From Gemmatimonadaceae bacterium (lineage in GTDB: Bacteria; Gemmatimonadota; Gemmatimonadetes; Gemmatimonadales; Gemmatimonadaceae), in the NCBI GenBank assembly GCA_016720905.1, contig JADKJT010000003.1, forward strand, positions 248,001 to 312,000: a stretch of DNA of 64,000 bases, written 5' to 3'. The position numbers were made by a program, and so were the translations under genes. The notes below the pieces were generated by a model, which did not search any database, had not been told where the DNA came from, and saw only the letters and a list, made by a program, of their open reading frames with translations. This document shows, one piece after another, positions 1 through 8,701 of the stretch (positions are counted from its first letter, which is position 1; each line of letters opens with the position of its first letter).

Positions 1-2290
1 CACCAGCAGGATGCGAAGCGGCAGCAGCGGGGCATCCGGTTCAGCGCTGATCGGGATTGACATGTGGCCTTCCTCGTCCATCCACAATTCGAACGGTGCG
101 GCAAACGCAAAGATGCTTCCCACGCCGACCGTGCTTTCCGCCCAGATCCGGCCGCCCATCAGTTCCACCAGTCGCTTGGAGATGGTCAACCCCAGTCCGG
201 AGCCGCCGAACCGTCGCGTGGTGGAGGAATCGGCCTGCGTAAACCGCTCAAACACGCGGCTCAACTTTTCGTCGGGAATCCCAATGCCGGTGTCGCTCAC
301 GGTGAAGCGCAACGCCGTGGGGACTGCCTTGCTTCCATCAGTGCCAACGCGAAGCGTCACGGTGCCCGACTCCGTGAACTTGATGGCATTGCCCAGCAAG
401 TTGAGCAGCACTTGTTGCAGTCGCGTGGGATCGCCGATGAGATCCGCTGGCACGTCGGCGGCCACGTCGCTCACCAGCGTCAGCCCATTCTCCTGCGCTC
501 GCGCGGCGACCATCTCGATAATCTTCCCCACGAGGTCACGAATCGGAAACCCGGTCTGTTCCAGTTCCAACTGCGAGGCCTCGACTTTGGAGAGGTCGAG
601 AATATCGTTGATCAGATTGAGCAGGTTGTCACCGGCGCGACGGAAAATCTGGACAAACCGGTCCTGCTCATCCGACAGCGGGGTTTTCGCCAGCAGGTCG
701 GCGATGCCCATGATGGCATTCATCGGCGTGCGGATTTCGTGACTCATGCTGGCCAGAAACTCCGATTTGGTCCGGCTGGCGCTTTCCGCCGCCGCTTTGG
801 CCTTCTTGAGTTCCACTTCCACCCGCTTGCGCTCCGTCACGTCACGCGCCGCCGCGAAAACACCCTGTAGCGTTCGCGATCGATCGTAGAACGTGGTGGC
901 GTTGTAGGACACCGTGGTCTTGCCATCGCGTGCCCGCGCGTCAACTCGAAGTCGGACACCGTCTTCTCATTGAGCACCAGCTTGATGGCCGCCTCGGCCC
1001 GTTCCGGATCGGTGAAGCAGTCCTTGAAGGGCGCGCCAATCAACTCGTCGCGCGTGCATCCGGTCAGCGCCTCCATCTGCTTGTTGACGTCGGTGATGAT
1101 GCCCGCTGGATCGGTGGTCATGATGGCATCGCTATTCGATTCGATCGCGGCGCGGAGACTGCTGGTGGGCGTTGATCAGGCTGCTCGGCTTCACAGTTGG
1201 CGCTGTGTTGTCCGTACCAATCGGGGGGGGGGGGCAGCGGCGGCTCGTCCTGCGGTGTGGTGAGTTCGTAAATATCTTCGATCCCGCGCGACGCCTTGAA
1301 CACCAACGCTTCAAAGCCCGGCGTGATGGGGGTGCCGAGTTCGTCGCTCAACGCCTTGGCGCGGCCGCGGGCGGATGCGGCGTGATCTTGTTGGCGGTTG
1401 GACGTGAATCGGATGACGCCCTTGGCGTCGGTGGGGCGGAGTGGCGCTTGAAGAGGCGTTCTGCGGCCTGGGGCGCTACGCTGCGGCGGATGTCGCGCAC
1501 GATGCCGGAAACCGTGCAGGTCATGCCGACGGCAATCTCGAGGGCACCGCTCTTGTTCTTGCGACCCCCACCTGTCAGGGGCGGGCCTCGTCGCTGGGTT
1601 TGTAGTACTCACCCGGTCGCCAGTTCCGGGCCGGCGAAACGCTGGAGCTCTTGCGTGGTGTAGCCGAAAATGCGCTCAGCCGCCGGGTTGGCCTTGGCCA
1701 CCGTGCCATCGCTGGCGTGAAAGCACCGTGTGAGGGGGGCCCTGTGGACTCGTCCGTCGCGAACCCAGCACGGCCAGCGCCACGCGACTGCGAATGGGGC
1801 GCGTCGGCGATGTCGCACCGCGCCATCGCGGCGACGGGATTGCGCCTGCACGGTGCCGTGCTCCAGCGTCTGTGCCACCGGAATGGTCGCCAACTGGCGC
1901 GTGTCCTTGTTCACGATATGAAAGACATCGGTTGGCCGGCTGCCTCCTGCCACGTCCAGCCCGTGAGACGCTCGGCTACCGGATTCAAGCGGACCACGCG
2001 CGCCTGAGCGTCTGTGGTCATGACGGCATCGCCGATAGAGCTCAGCGTCACCGACAGTCGTTCTTCGCCCAATGTGAGATTCGCTATTCGCAATTGCGCG
2101 CTCACGTCTTCCTGGCCGTCAGCGGCGTTTCCCGCACGCCCGAGATCCTGCCGGGTGCGTTGTCGCGGGCGGACAGCATCGCCATCACCCCCGGTAATGC
2201 CAATGAACGTTGCGCGGTCCGGGCGAATACCGCCTCGGCTGGGTGGGTTTCGATGTCGGTGAAATCGCGGATCAGGACGGCGAACCATCA
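1..2290 (-). pseudogene. Multi-PAS hybrid sensor histidine kinase, frameshifted and cut by the left edge
   Basis: Membrane-signalling kinase predicted to autophosphorylate on His and pass phosphate to a receiver domain. Reading the minus strand, PAS fragments lie near 2100-1930 (GDAVMTTDAQARVVRLNP), 1700-1640 (KANPAAERIFGY) and 1130-980 (DAIMTTDPAGIITDVN). From about 840 to 1 one open frame gives DVTERKR, the HisKA H-box SMSHEIRTPMNAIMG (His codon at 739-741), the N-box NLLGNAIKF and the G-box GGSGLGLTISKRLVELMGG. The final residues before the edge (LRILLV) look like the start of a receiver domain. Between 840 and 2290 no single frame is open: family-like pieces alternate between frames, and a run of 12 C interrupts one PAS domain. 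The gene is either decayed or, more likely, badly called. The 5' end is uncertain. Confidence 0.75.
1223..1234. repeat. Poly-G tract, 12 bases
   Basis: An uninterrupted run of 12 G on the plus strand (C on the coding strand) inside the broken PAS region of the hybrid kinase. Family-like peptide before it (GFEALVFKASRGIEDIYELT) and after it (IGTDNTA, then LINAHQQS) lie in different frames, and about 30 residues usual for this PAS type are missing here. Tract length is therefore suspect. Confidence 0.85.
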
Positions 2291-2487
2291 GCCGCCTGCC
2301 TTCCGTTCCGCAGGGCGTCCGGCAGGGGAAGGATCAGCGTTGACAACTCCAGTTTCGATTCGGTGCGGTCCTGTGGGGGCGGTGCTCAGGCGGCCTGAGC
2401 TGTCGCGTACGGGGGCGAAAGCTGCGTCCGGTCGCGGATCGCGTTGCCCGGTTTCGCGTCAACCAGATCAGTTGCTGGCGTCGCGAA

Positions 2488-3036
2488 TCAGCATTCTGCT
2501 TGGATCCTCGGCGGTGGCACGGCGGCGCGGGGGGGTCGCGGGGTGCCAGCGGGAGGTCGGTTTGGGGGGGGGGGGGGGGGGGCCGGCGCGGCGGCGCGCG
2601 CGAGTTTCGGTCGGAGCGGCGGGCAGGAGGTTGGCATGGTTCGGGCTGCGGACGGGAGGGGGCCAGTCGCCCTGCGGGCTGAGCGGGCCGCGAGCTCCGG
2701 CGTCGCGGGCGCGGGAGTCGGCGGGGACGCGCAGCTTTGTGAGGGGCGGCGGCGACTGGGCTTGCTGTGACACCGCGCACAGTTCCTCACGAATTGCGCC
2801 TGCCCGCGCTGGGCCATCACGGCATCGTACGTGCCCGGGGTGGAATCCACCGCCGGTGGCTCGAAGACGGCGGACGGATGCTCAGTCACTGACAACCGCG
2901 GCGCGGCATCGATGCGGGCACACCCGAGCAGGGACGCGCAACTCAGGATGCACGGCCCTGACGCGTCACCCAACTGGGTCCGAGCCTGCCATTCGCACCA
3001 CGGCGCACCCGCGCTGTTGTGGATGTCACCAGTCAC
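2488..3036 (-). pseudogene. Cytochrome-c-like lipoprotein fragment with one CXXCH motif
   Basis: The minus strand encodes a possible lipoprotein-type N-terminus (ILSCASLLGC) followed by GQAQFVRNCARCH, a classic c-type haem attachment site (CARCH). After the haem motif the frame runs into proline-rich low-complexity peptide caused by C-rich DNA and a run of 19 C, and no axial methionine region can be recognised. This is probably the N-terminal part of a periplasmic cytochrome c whose remainder is frameshifted. Start and end are uncertain. The stretch 2291-2487 holds no recognisable coding signal. Confidence 0.35.
2564..2582. repeat. Poly-G tract, 19 bases
   Basis: Nineteen consecutive G on the plus strand, set in a strongly purine-rich stretch of about 250 bases. 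It falls directly after the haem motif of the cytochrome-like fragment. It could be a slippage-prone contingency tract or an assembly artefact; it could also form a G-quadruplex. Confidence 0.85.
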
Positions 3037-3134
3037 CCCGTCAATACACGTGCCGTCAACGCGCCCCAGACCTGTGCATGGAGACTAGAATTGCCGACAC
3101 GCCGCATCCATCGCCCGAATGGATGAAAAAAGTA

Positions 3135-3812
3135 CTACGCGGGACCTTCCCGATGGTGATACGCGGAGATCTGCAACCGCGTGTGCAACGTGAGCTTTTC
3201 CATCACGTTGCGGACATGGCTCTTGACGGTATGCGTGGCGATGTTGAGGCGCTGCGCAATTTCCTTGTTGCTCAATCCTTCACCAATGAGGTCGATCACC
3301 TCTCGCTCGCGACGGGTCAGGCGCACGTCATCGATGACCTCTTGGACACCGCGAGTCACGGCTTCCTTGGCGATCTGGGCGAACAGGGTTTCCGTCATGC
3401 GGGGCGGCAGCACTTTCTCTCCGCCGGCCACCAGCCGTATGGTGGCCACGAACTCGTCGAAGCTGGCGTCCTTGAGCACGAATCCCGAAACGCCGGCGTT
3501 CACAAACTCGACGATCTCCTCGTTCACGGGCAGGAGATCCATGACAATCACCTTGGCGAACGGCATCGCCTTGATGAGCGCCGACGCGGCGGCCAGACTG
3601 TCCTGATCGCGGAGACCCACGTCCAGCAACACGACATGCGGTCGCTGTTCCGCCAGCGGCAACATGTCGAGGTCGCGTGACGGTACCACACGGACATCTG
3701 GCAGTCGGTCGAGCATCGCCGTGAGTGCTTCGCGCACCAGGCGATTGTCATCGACGATTGCGACCCGAATGGTCTCGCTGGGAATCAAAGGCGTCTCAAA
3801 AGGTGATTTCAT
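3135..3812 (-). CDS. NarL/FixJ-type response regulator (REC-LuxR HTH)
   Basis: DNA-binding response regulator of about 225 residues. The receiver domain has the acidic pair D21-D22 (AIVDDNRLVRE), phosphoacceptor D64 (VLLDVGLRD) and a lysine in FVLKDAS. It is followed by a LuxR-type helix-turn-helix near residues 160-215 (LTRREREVIDLIGEGLSNKE, then TVKSHVRNVMEKL). The start was placed at the ATG whose first base is 3812, because the 23 codons before it look non-coding. The neighbouring hybrid kinase at 1-2290 on the same strand is a possible partner. No promoter was recognised. Confident in family; target genes unknown. Confidence 0.9.
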   Translation of the reverse strand: MKSPFETPLIPSETIRVAIVDDNRLVREALTAMLDRLPDVRVVPSRDLDMLPLAEQRPHVVLLDVGLRDQDSLAAASALIKAMPFAKVIVMDLLPVNEEIVEFVNAGVSGFVLKDASFDEFVATIRLVAGGEKVLPPRMTETLFAQIAKEAVTRGVQEVIDDVRLTRREREVIDLIGEGLSNKEIAQRLNIATHTVKSHVRNVMEKLTLHTRLQISAYHHREGPA

Positions 3813-4052
3813 CGTCGGCGCGTCTTCAAAGCTGCATCGGGGAGAGGCACTCGGCAACTGCGTCCTCCGCGCGGGTACCACGCCCCGTCACTGCAGCACG
3901 GAACTCATCCTTTTTGGGGGATTGTGAGGTCCGGCACGGGTCGGCTGCCTTCGTCGTAATCTGTGGGAAATCCCAACGCTCACGACACAGGCGCGCGACC
4001 GGTCGCCGTTCGCCGTAGTTGGTGCACTCATGAAACGGCTTCTCATGTCGCG

Positions 4053-4537
4053 ATGTCCTTGCAGTCCATGACCAAAGACGGTGGGTTGCACAAGATTCCG
4101 ATCACGATTCTCGTCTGCGACGATGACGAAGATGACCGGATGCTCACCAAGCTGGCGCTGGAAGGCGCGCACATTTCGAACGCCCTCCAATTCGTCCAGG
4201 ATGGCGCCCAATTGCTGGACTATCTCTATCAGCGCGGGGAGTATGCCGGCGAGATGGGGCTGGCGCCGCGCCCCGGCTGATCCTGATGGACCTCAACATG
4301 CCCAATCTCGATGGGCGCGAGGCGCTGAAGCTCATCAAGCAGGACCCCACGCTCAGCACCATTCCCATCGTAGTGCTGACAACGTCCCGGCTGGGCAAGG
4401 ACGTGATTGAGAGTCTGGAACTCGGCGTGACGGCCTTCATGCAGAAACCGGTCACATTACCTGGGTTCTTGGAGGCGATGAATGTGCTCGACCGGTATTG
4501 GCTGGAGATTGTCGAACTGTCACCCCGGGGTGGATAG
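4053..4537 (+). CDS. Single-domain response regulator (Rcp-like), with one frameshift
   Basis: Stand-alone receiver protein of the type that relays phosphate from hybrid kinases without an output domain. The N-terminal part (ITILVCDDDEDDRMLTKLAL) and the C-terminal part (LILMDLNMPNLDGREALKLI, VVLTTS, FMQKPV) are each intact, with phosphoacceptor Asp in LILMDL and conserved Lys in QKPV. A TGA falls at about 4278-4280 in the first frame; reading on one frame over gives a normal receiver join. A single missing base in the GC-rich run just before it explains this. The start could be ATG 4053 or ATG 4068. It is divergent from the LuxR-type regulator. Confidence 0.75.
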
Positions 4538-4650
4538 CGGGTCAACGACAGTCTGTAACGAGGATTAGGCAGTGCGTCGGATCCTGATCGACGAAGTCCT
4601 GCGGCGCTTGCCGCCAATTGCAGTTGACGGTATTTGAACTGGAGAATCTC

Positions 4651-4800
4651 ATGCTGATGACAGTTGCTATCGTGCTGATCGTGCTGTGGTTGCTGGGTAT
4701 GGTCAGCGCGTACACGATGGGCGGGCTCATTCATGTGCTGCTGGTAGTGGCGGTGATTGTCGTTCTCGTGCGGCTCATCCAGGGACGAAAGATCATCTGA
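4651..4800 (+). CDS. lmo0937-family small membrane protein
   Basis: A 49-residue, very hydrophobic protein with two transmembrane segments (TVAIVLIVLWLLGMVSAYTM and IHVLLVVAVIVVLVRLI) and a basic C-terminal tail (QGRKII). This matches the short lmo0937/DUF5670-type membrane family, common in stress-response neighbourhoods, with no established biochemical role. The ATG at 4651 was chosen because GGAG lies about 7 bases upstream and the segment before it is not hydrophobic. A hairpin follows the stop codon. Confidence 0.8.
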   Translation: MLMTVAIVLIVLWLLGMVSAYTMGGLIHVLLVVAVIVVLVRLIQGRKII

Positions 4801-4833
4801 CGACTCGGTATTCCTGCTGTTCGCCGAACGCCA

Positions 4834-4864
4834 AACGACGCACTCAAGAATCGAGTGCGTCGTT
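4834..4864. terminator. Hairpin between convergent genes
   Basis: A perfect 12-bp stem (AACGACGCACTC / GAGTGCGTCGTT) with a 7-base loop lies between the lmo0937-like gene and the convergent DUF4397 gene. There is no strong T-run on either side, so it is a probable bidirectional terminator rather than a textbook one. Confidence 0.6.
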
Positions 4865-4903
4865 CGCATGAGCCTCCTGCTATCGCATCCATGGCGACGC
4901 CAG

Positions 4904-5644
4904 CTACATCTTGGGTGCCGGCACCATGGCATCGGTAAACGTGAAGAACGCCAGTTTGCTCGCGCCGGTAATCACCACTGTCGTGGCCGTCCCACGCTTG
5001 AGCTCCATGGCGGGAAGGCGCAGTAACACCTTCGCCTCGTCCTTCGCCCGCACTTCCAGCACCACCTTGGCGGGTTCGATGTCCTTGTACCCGGCCTCGC
5101 TCTTGAAATTCACGCCGGAAAAGAGCTTGTCCGTGGCGTTCGCCACGCTGATGTCCAACTCCGGTCCGCCGGGTGCGGCGTGTATCACGCGAATGCGGGT
5201 CATGCCGCTATCGGGAATCACTTCGTCCTGGCGATGCGCAGGGTATTCCGCGAGAGATCCTCGGCGATCAGGAAGACGGTGTAGCGATTGCCATCCATCA
5301 GGATCTGATCATTCTGCGCCAGTGCTGCGGTATCGGACGAGCCGGGCGCACGGGCCGAGAACTTGGCCAGATTGGCGGCGACTTCGCGATAGTCCGTGAC
5401 TGAGGAGGCCTTGACGTTGTCGAACAGCGTCTGATCGCCCAGTTGCAGCATCACGTCCTTGCCGCTGTTCCCGACGTTGACAATGCGGACCATCGAATGG
5501 CCGCGCGCATCGACGGAGTCGGCCGACGCGGAGAGATTGGTCTCGCCGCTGCTGGTGGTCTTGATGACGGCGTCATCCTTTTTTGCATGCGACGGCCGTA
5601 AGCACGGTGGCTATGGCCAGTACGAATTGGGTGGATTTCTTCAT
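4904..5644 (-). CDS. DUF4397-domain lipoprotein, two frameshifts
   Basis: Predicted surface or periplasmic lipoprotein. The N-terminus MKKSTQFVLAIATVLTAVAC is a clear lipoprotein signal peptide. The mature part has two DUF4397-like halves, one starting MVRIVNVGNSGKDVMLQLGD and one starting RIRVIHAAPGGPELDISVAN. Two single-base indels break it. One is in the run of six A immediately after the lipobox Cys (5579-5584), where the stop GGA-TGA appears; shifting gives KKDDAVIKTTSSGE, which joins the first half. The other is near 5222-5235, where shifting gives DEVIPDSGMTRIR. Both look like consensus errors. The family has no known biochemical function. Confidence 0.7.
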
Positions 5645-5928
5645 TGTCAGGACTCGGTATGGGGAATTGCATTGGACGCCGTCGGTCCGCTGCGCTCCGC
5701 GTCCCCGAACGGTTGAATGCCTCAATCTGCTTCAACGATGCAGTATGTCGCCTGCGGGTCGCCGTGGACATCGTCCGAAAGAACGATTTTTCGGCTGGTC
5801 TCTTTGCCCGCGGCTCATTCCTTCGGCGCGACGGAAATGCGCCATTCGGGCGATGGTTCGCGCGGGACGAATTCTCTACTCTCCATGTGGGAGGGTGCGG
5901 TCCCCATTCACACTTGCTGGGAGTCGAT

Positions 5929-6144
5929 ATGCGAGCTTCGACCATTGTCGGCATTGTCCTCATTGCCGTTGGCGGCTTTTTGTTCTTCCAGGGCGGGAGC
6001 TTCACCACCCGTCGGGATGTGTTGAAGGTCGGTGACCTGAAGGTGACTGCCAACGAGTCGCATCCCATCGCGCCGTGGGTGGCCGGAGCGGCCATTCTGG
6101 GCGGTGTGGTGCTGGTTGTGGCAGGTGTGCGCCGCAAGGCATAA
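5929..6144 (+). CDS. Small two-TM membrane protein (DUF3185-like)
   Basis: A 71-residue protein with an N-terminal membrane helix (STIVGIVLIAVGGFLFFQGG), a short polar centre (TTRRDVLKVGDLKVTANES) and a second helix (PWVAGAAILGGVVLVVAGVR) ending RRKA. This pattern, helix, TRR-x-V-L-x-x-G-x-L-K-x-T, helix, occurs in small stress-linked membrane proteins resembling DUF3185. GGGAG lies 6 bases before the ATG. The 284 bases before it, back to the DUF4397 start, hold no recognised gene and must contain both divergent promoters. Confidence 0.7.
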   Translation: MRASTIVGIVLIAVGGFLFFQGGSFTTRRDVLKVGDLKVTANESHPIAPWVAGAAILGGVVLVVAGVRRKA

Positions 6145-6147
6145 CCC

Positions 6148-6315
6148 ATGTCGAGCTCCCAGACACCCGCTTCGCGTCCCATGGAGTCGGCCGTGCTCAG
6201 GCTGATGACCAGAACCCTGTCGCACATGCTGCGCCGCGTGGGCATCTGGCAGACCGGGCGGCCCGCACCGCAAGCCGTCGGCGCCTCGCACGCGCCGGCC
6301 CATCGTTCCCCGTGA
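6148..6315 (+). CDS. Possible short basic protein, unrecognised
   Basis: An open frame of 55 codons starting 3 bases after the preceding stop codon, with sequence MSSSQTPASRPMESAVLRLM and a basic centre (TRTLSHMLRRVG). I recognise no family, membrane segment or clear ribosome-binding site of its own. The tight spacing to the two-TM gene is the main support; it may be spurious. Confidence 0.3.
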   Translation: MSSSQTPASRPMESAVLRLMTRTLSHMLRRVGIWQTGRPAPQAVGASHAPAHRSP

Positions 6316-6362
6316 TCACGACTGGTGGTCACGCGTCATTTCGCTCTAACATCGAGATCCCC

Positions 6363-7052
6363 ATGCGTACCTCAACACGTGTTTCAATATTCTCGCGCTC
6401 CCGCTCTCTGCAATTCGTGACCGCAACGGCAACGCTGGCCCTGTTGGTTGGCGGTTGCGCATCCATGAGCAAGAAACAGCAGGGCGCCGTGATTGGCGCG
6501 GCCGCCGGCGGTGCCGTCGGCGGCGTGATCGGCAATAACACCGGCTCGACGGCGCGGGGCGCCATCATTGGCGCCGTCGTCGGCGGGGCCGCCGGCGCCA
6601 TCATTGGCCATCAGATGGACCAGCAGGCGAAAGAGCTCAAAGTCGAGATTCCAGGCGCCACCGTCGAGCGCGTTGGTGAAGGCATTCAGGTCACGTTTGC
6701 CTCGGGCCTGTTGTTCGACTTCGATTCCGATGCCATTCGCGCGGAGTCGGCGCAGAATCTCCGCAATCTGGCCATCAGCCTCAATAAGTATCCCAAGACC
6801 GACCTGTTGATTGTCGGACACACGGACGCCCTGGGCAGCACGACGTACAACCAGGATCTGTCGATGCGGCGCGCCAATGCGGCGTCGCGCTATCTCGCCG
6901 GCCAAGGCGTCGGATCGACGCGGCTGCGCACCGCCGGCAAAGGCGAGCTGGAAGCAGTCGCGTCCAACGAAACCGAGGCAGGCCGACAGACGAACCGACG
7001 CATCGAGGTGGCCATCTTTGCCAACGCCAGCGCGCGCACGGCGTCGCGATAG
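6363..7052 (+). CDS. OmpA-family lipoprotein with glycine-zipper domain
   Basis: Outer-membrane-anchored, peptidoglycan-binding protein of 229 residues. A signal peptide ends in the lipobox LLVGGC (Cys32). Residues about 40-85 form a glycine-zipper segment (GAVIGAAAGGAVGGVIG and GAIIGAVVGGAAGAIIG), and the C-terminal half is an OmpA-like domain (LLFDFDSDAIR, GHTDALGSTTYNQDLSMRRA, NRRIEVAI) that contacts meso-diaminopimelate in this family. The architecture resembles YiaD-like proteins. The ATG at 6363 starts the signal peptide. Confidence 0.9.
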   Translation: MRTSTRVSIFSRSRSLQFVTATATLALLVGGCASMSKKQQGAVIGAAAGGAVGGVIGNNTGSTARGAIIGAVVGGAAGAIIGHQMDQQAKELKVEIPGATVERVGEGIQVTFASGLLFDFDSDAIRAESAQNLRNLAISLNKYPKTDLLIVGHTDALGSTTYNQDLSMRRANAASRYLAGQGVGSTRLRTAGKGELEAVASNETEAGRQTNRRIEVAIFANASARTASR

Positions 7053-7163
7053 TCGCTGCGCGCTCGGCGTTGCGATCCCCCGACGGCAACGCCATCCCTG
7101 GCACGGTTGCCCGTCATCCACCCAGGTCGGCCGCCCTTACCAGCGGCCGCGAGACTCGAGACC

Positions 7164-7583
7164 ATGAACACACATCGCTTCCGCTCCACCTGCGCGCGCA
7201 TCGCTCTCATGCTGGCGGCGTGTGCCCTCCCGGCAACCATGTTGGCACAGTCGAATACCACAGCCATTTCCACCGACTCCAACGCGCGTACCGCGAACAG
7301 CGGGAGTACCGAGGCCCCATCACCGACGATTGCCATCAGCGCCCCGCTGGCCGGTCCGCGTATTGCGCCGGCGGCGTTGGTGTCCGCCAACCGGACGTCG
7401 CCACTTGACGACGCACCAGTGCCGCGCGATCCCGGCGCCAACGTCGGCCCGAATCTCGCGCTGATGGGTGTTGGCGCCGCGGGTGTCGTCGTCGGATTGC
7501 TCATTGGCGGGGACGGCGGTCACGCCGTGGCGGTCGGTGGCGCGGTGATCGGCCTTGTCGGCCTGTATCGCTACATGCGCTAG
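7164..7583 (+). CDS. Hypothetical exported protein
   Basis: A 139-residue protein with an N-terminal signal peptide (ALMLAACALPATMLAQ), a Ser/Thr/Ala/Pro-rich linker, and a C-terminal glycine- and alanine-rich hydrophobic hairpin (ALMGVGAAGVVVGLLIGG and AVAVGGAVIGLVGLYRYM). I recognise no family. It follows the OmpA lipoprotein by about 110 bases and shares its glycine-rich membrane character, so it may be part of the same envelope set. Confidence 0.6.
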   Translation: MNTHRFRSTCARIALMLAACALPATMLAQSNTTAISTDSNARTANSGSTEAPSPTIAISAPLAGPRIAPAALVSANRTSPLDDAPVPRDPGANVGPNLALMGVGAAGVVVGLLIGGDGGHAVAVGGAVIGLVGLYRYMR

Positions 7584-8048
7584 TGTAGTGCGTTTGAAAT
7601 TGCTTGCCGTATCGGGGCGACAGGTCGGCCGACTTGGTCTGTTGCCCTGATCCGCGATCTGGAATTGGTCGGGAGAGGCGGTGAGCGGTGAGGGACCGAG
7701 GGGTGAGCAACGGAAGCGTCGAGCGCCAGAGCGGTGAGCCGGTGAGGGCAGGACTTGGTACTCCCCTCGCCGGCTGGCCCCTCACGCGCTCGACGCTTCC
7801 GTTGCTCACCCCTCGGTCCCTCACCACTCACAATCTCTCAACCGTACATGCGCAGGCATCTGGGATGCACCGCTCCAGACCTATCCCCCCCGGAGGATGA
7901 GCGCCTCGCTCGCTCGGGTGAGCCAAAAGATCAACCTCCCGAGCGATGGTGCGCCCATCTGGTAGGCACGACTATTCCCTCACGAACACGATGCATGATG
8001 ACCGGCACATGCGGACATCAAAACAGCCTGCCAGCGGAGTAACAGAGC
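7584..8048. other. 465-base region without a convincing gene
   Basis: This stretch holds the palindromic repeat element at 7681-7831. The rest (7584-7680 and 7832-8048) shows only short, compositionally unconvincing frames. The sequence just before 8049 has a GGAG at 8035-8038 that could serve the next frame. Confidence 0.6.
7681..7831. repeat. Long palindromic repeat element, copy 1
   Basis: Two 46-base arms (7681-7726 and 7786-7831) are inverted complements with one mismatch: the left begins GTGAGCGGTGAGGGACCGAG and the right ends CTCGGTCCCTCACCACTCAC. Between them, GGTGAGCCGGTGAGGG faces CCCTCGCCGGCTGGCC, so most of the element can fold as one long hairpin. A second copy lies at 30397-30555. 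It lacks a transposase and terminal features of an insertion sequence; it resembles intergenic REP/BIME-type elements. Confidence 0.9.
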
Positions 8049-8489
8049 ATGTCGAGCAATGATCTGAGCCTTGAAACTGCCTCCGGCGTCTGCACGCGTT
8101 CGCTGGTAACCGCCATTCTGGAAAGCCGTCGTGCCTATCAGTTGGCCATGGCGCTCGCCAAGCAGGTGTTGCTCACGGGGGTTCCGATAGCTGCCGACTA
8201 CACTGGTGAGTCATTGGCCGCCAACGGAACACTGCAGCCGTCCCCGGCGTGGTCTCGTCACACCGCCCGGCCGCGGTCCACGGATCTTCGTTTTTCGATG
8301 CGCCGACGGACCTCGCGCGGCGGATTGCGGTTGGTCACTCCGGAGCACTTCGATTCGCCGCTGGTCATGCCGACCGGCACTCCATACCCCTCCACCGGAG
8401 AACGCACTGATGAACACACAAACGATCAAGGGCAATTGGATGCAGATAAAGGGCGCGGTCCGCGAGACCTGGGGCAAGCTGACGGATGA
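8049..8489 (+). CDS. Possible hypothetical protein, unrecognised
   Basis: An open frame of 146 codons with GGAG 10 bases before its ATG. The first 60 residues (ESRRAYQLAMALAKQVLLTG) look like a normal helical protein. The rest is Arg/Pro/Ser-rich and overlaps the CsbD gene in another frame, so the true C-terminus may be shorter or displaced by an indel. No family recognised. Confidence 0.35.
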   Translation: MSSNDLSLETASGVCTRSLVTAILESRRAYQLAMALAKQVLLTGVPIAADYTGESLAANGTLQPSPAWSRHTARPRSTDLRFSMRRRTSRGGLRLVTPEHFDSPLVMPTGTPYPSTGERTDEHTNDQGQLDADKGRGPRDLGQADG

Positions 8490-8637
8490 TGATGTCGATG
8501 TCATTGCAGGTGAGCGCGATCAATTGATTGGCAAGATTCAGGAACGGTATGGCAAGGCGGTCGACGTGGTTGACCGGGAAGTGCAGGAATTCGAGACCCG
8601 AATGTCAATGCGCAGCAATACGTCTGAAAAACTCTGA
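8410..8637 (+). CDS. CsbD-family stress protein
   Basis: A 75-residue CsbD-like protein. It has the family opening NTQTIKGNWMQIKGAVRETWG, followed by LTDDDVDVIAGERDQLIGK and IQERYGKAVDVVDREVQEFE. CsbD proteins are small, abundant, largely helical proteins induced in general stress responses; their molecular role is unknown. GGAGA lies about 8 bases before the ATG at 8410. It sits at the end of a run of small envelope and stress genes. Confidence 0.88.
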   Translation: MNTQTIKGNWMQIKGAVRETWGKLTDDDVDVIAGERDQLIGKIQERYGKAVDVVDREVQEFETRMSMRSNTSEKL

Positions 8638-8701
8638 GTGAAGTGGCGCGGCACGTGCCGAATGACGCGACAATCAGTGACGGATAATGCCTCGGTAATC
8701 C

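Noticed and set aside
1794..3680. Long open frame of 628 codons on the plus strand
   Set aside because: It crosses the broken kinase, the cytochrome-like fragment and the antisense of the LuxR regulator, has Arg/Ser/Pro-rich composition and no recognisable domain. It is a GC-driven shadow frame.
7681..7831. Palindrome as an insertion sequence or terminator only
   Set aside because: No transposase or target duplication is seen, and it is much longer than a terminator; a second copy points to a repeat family.
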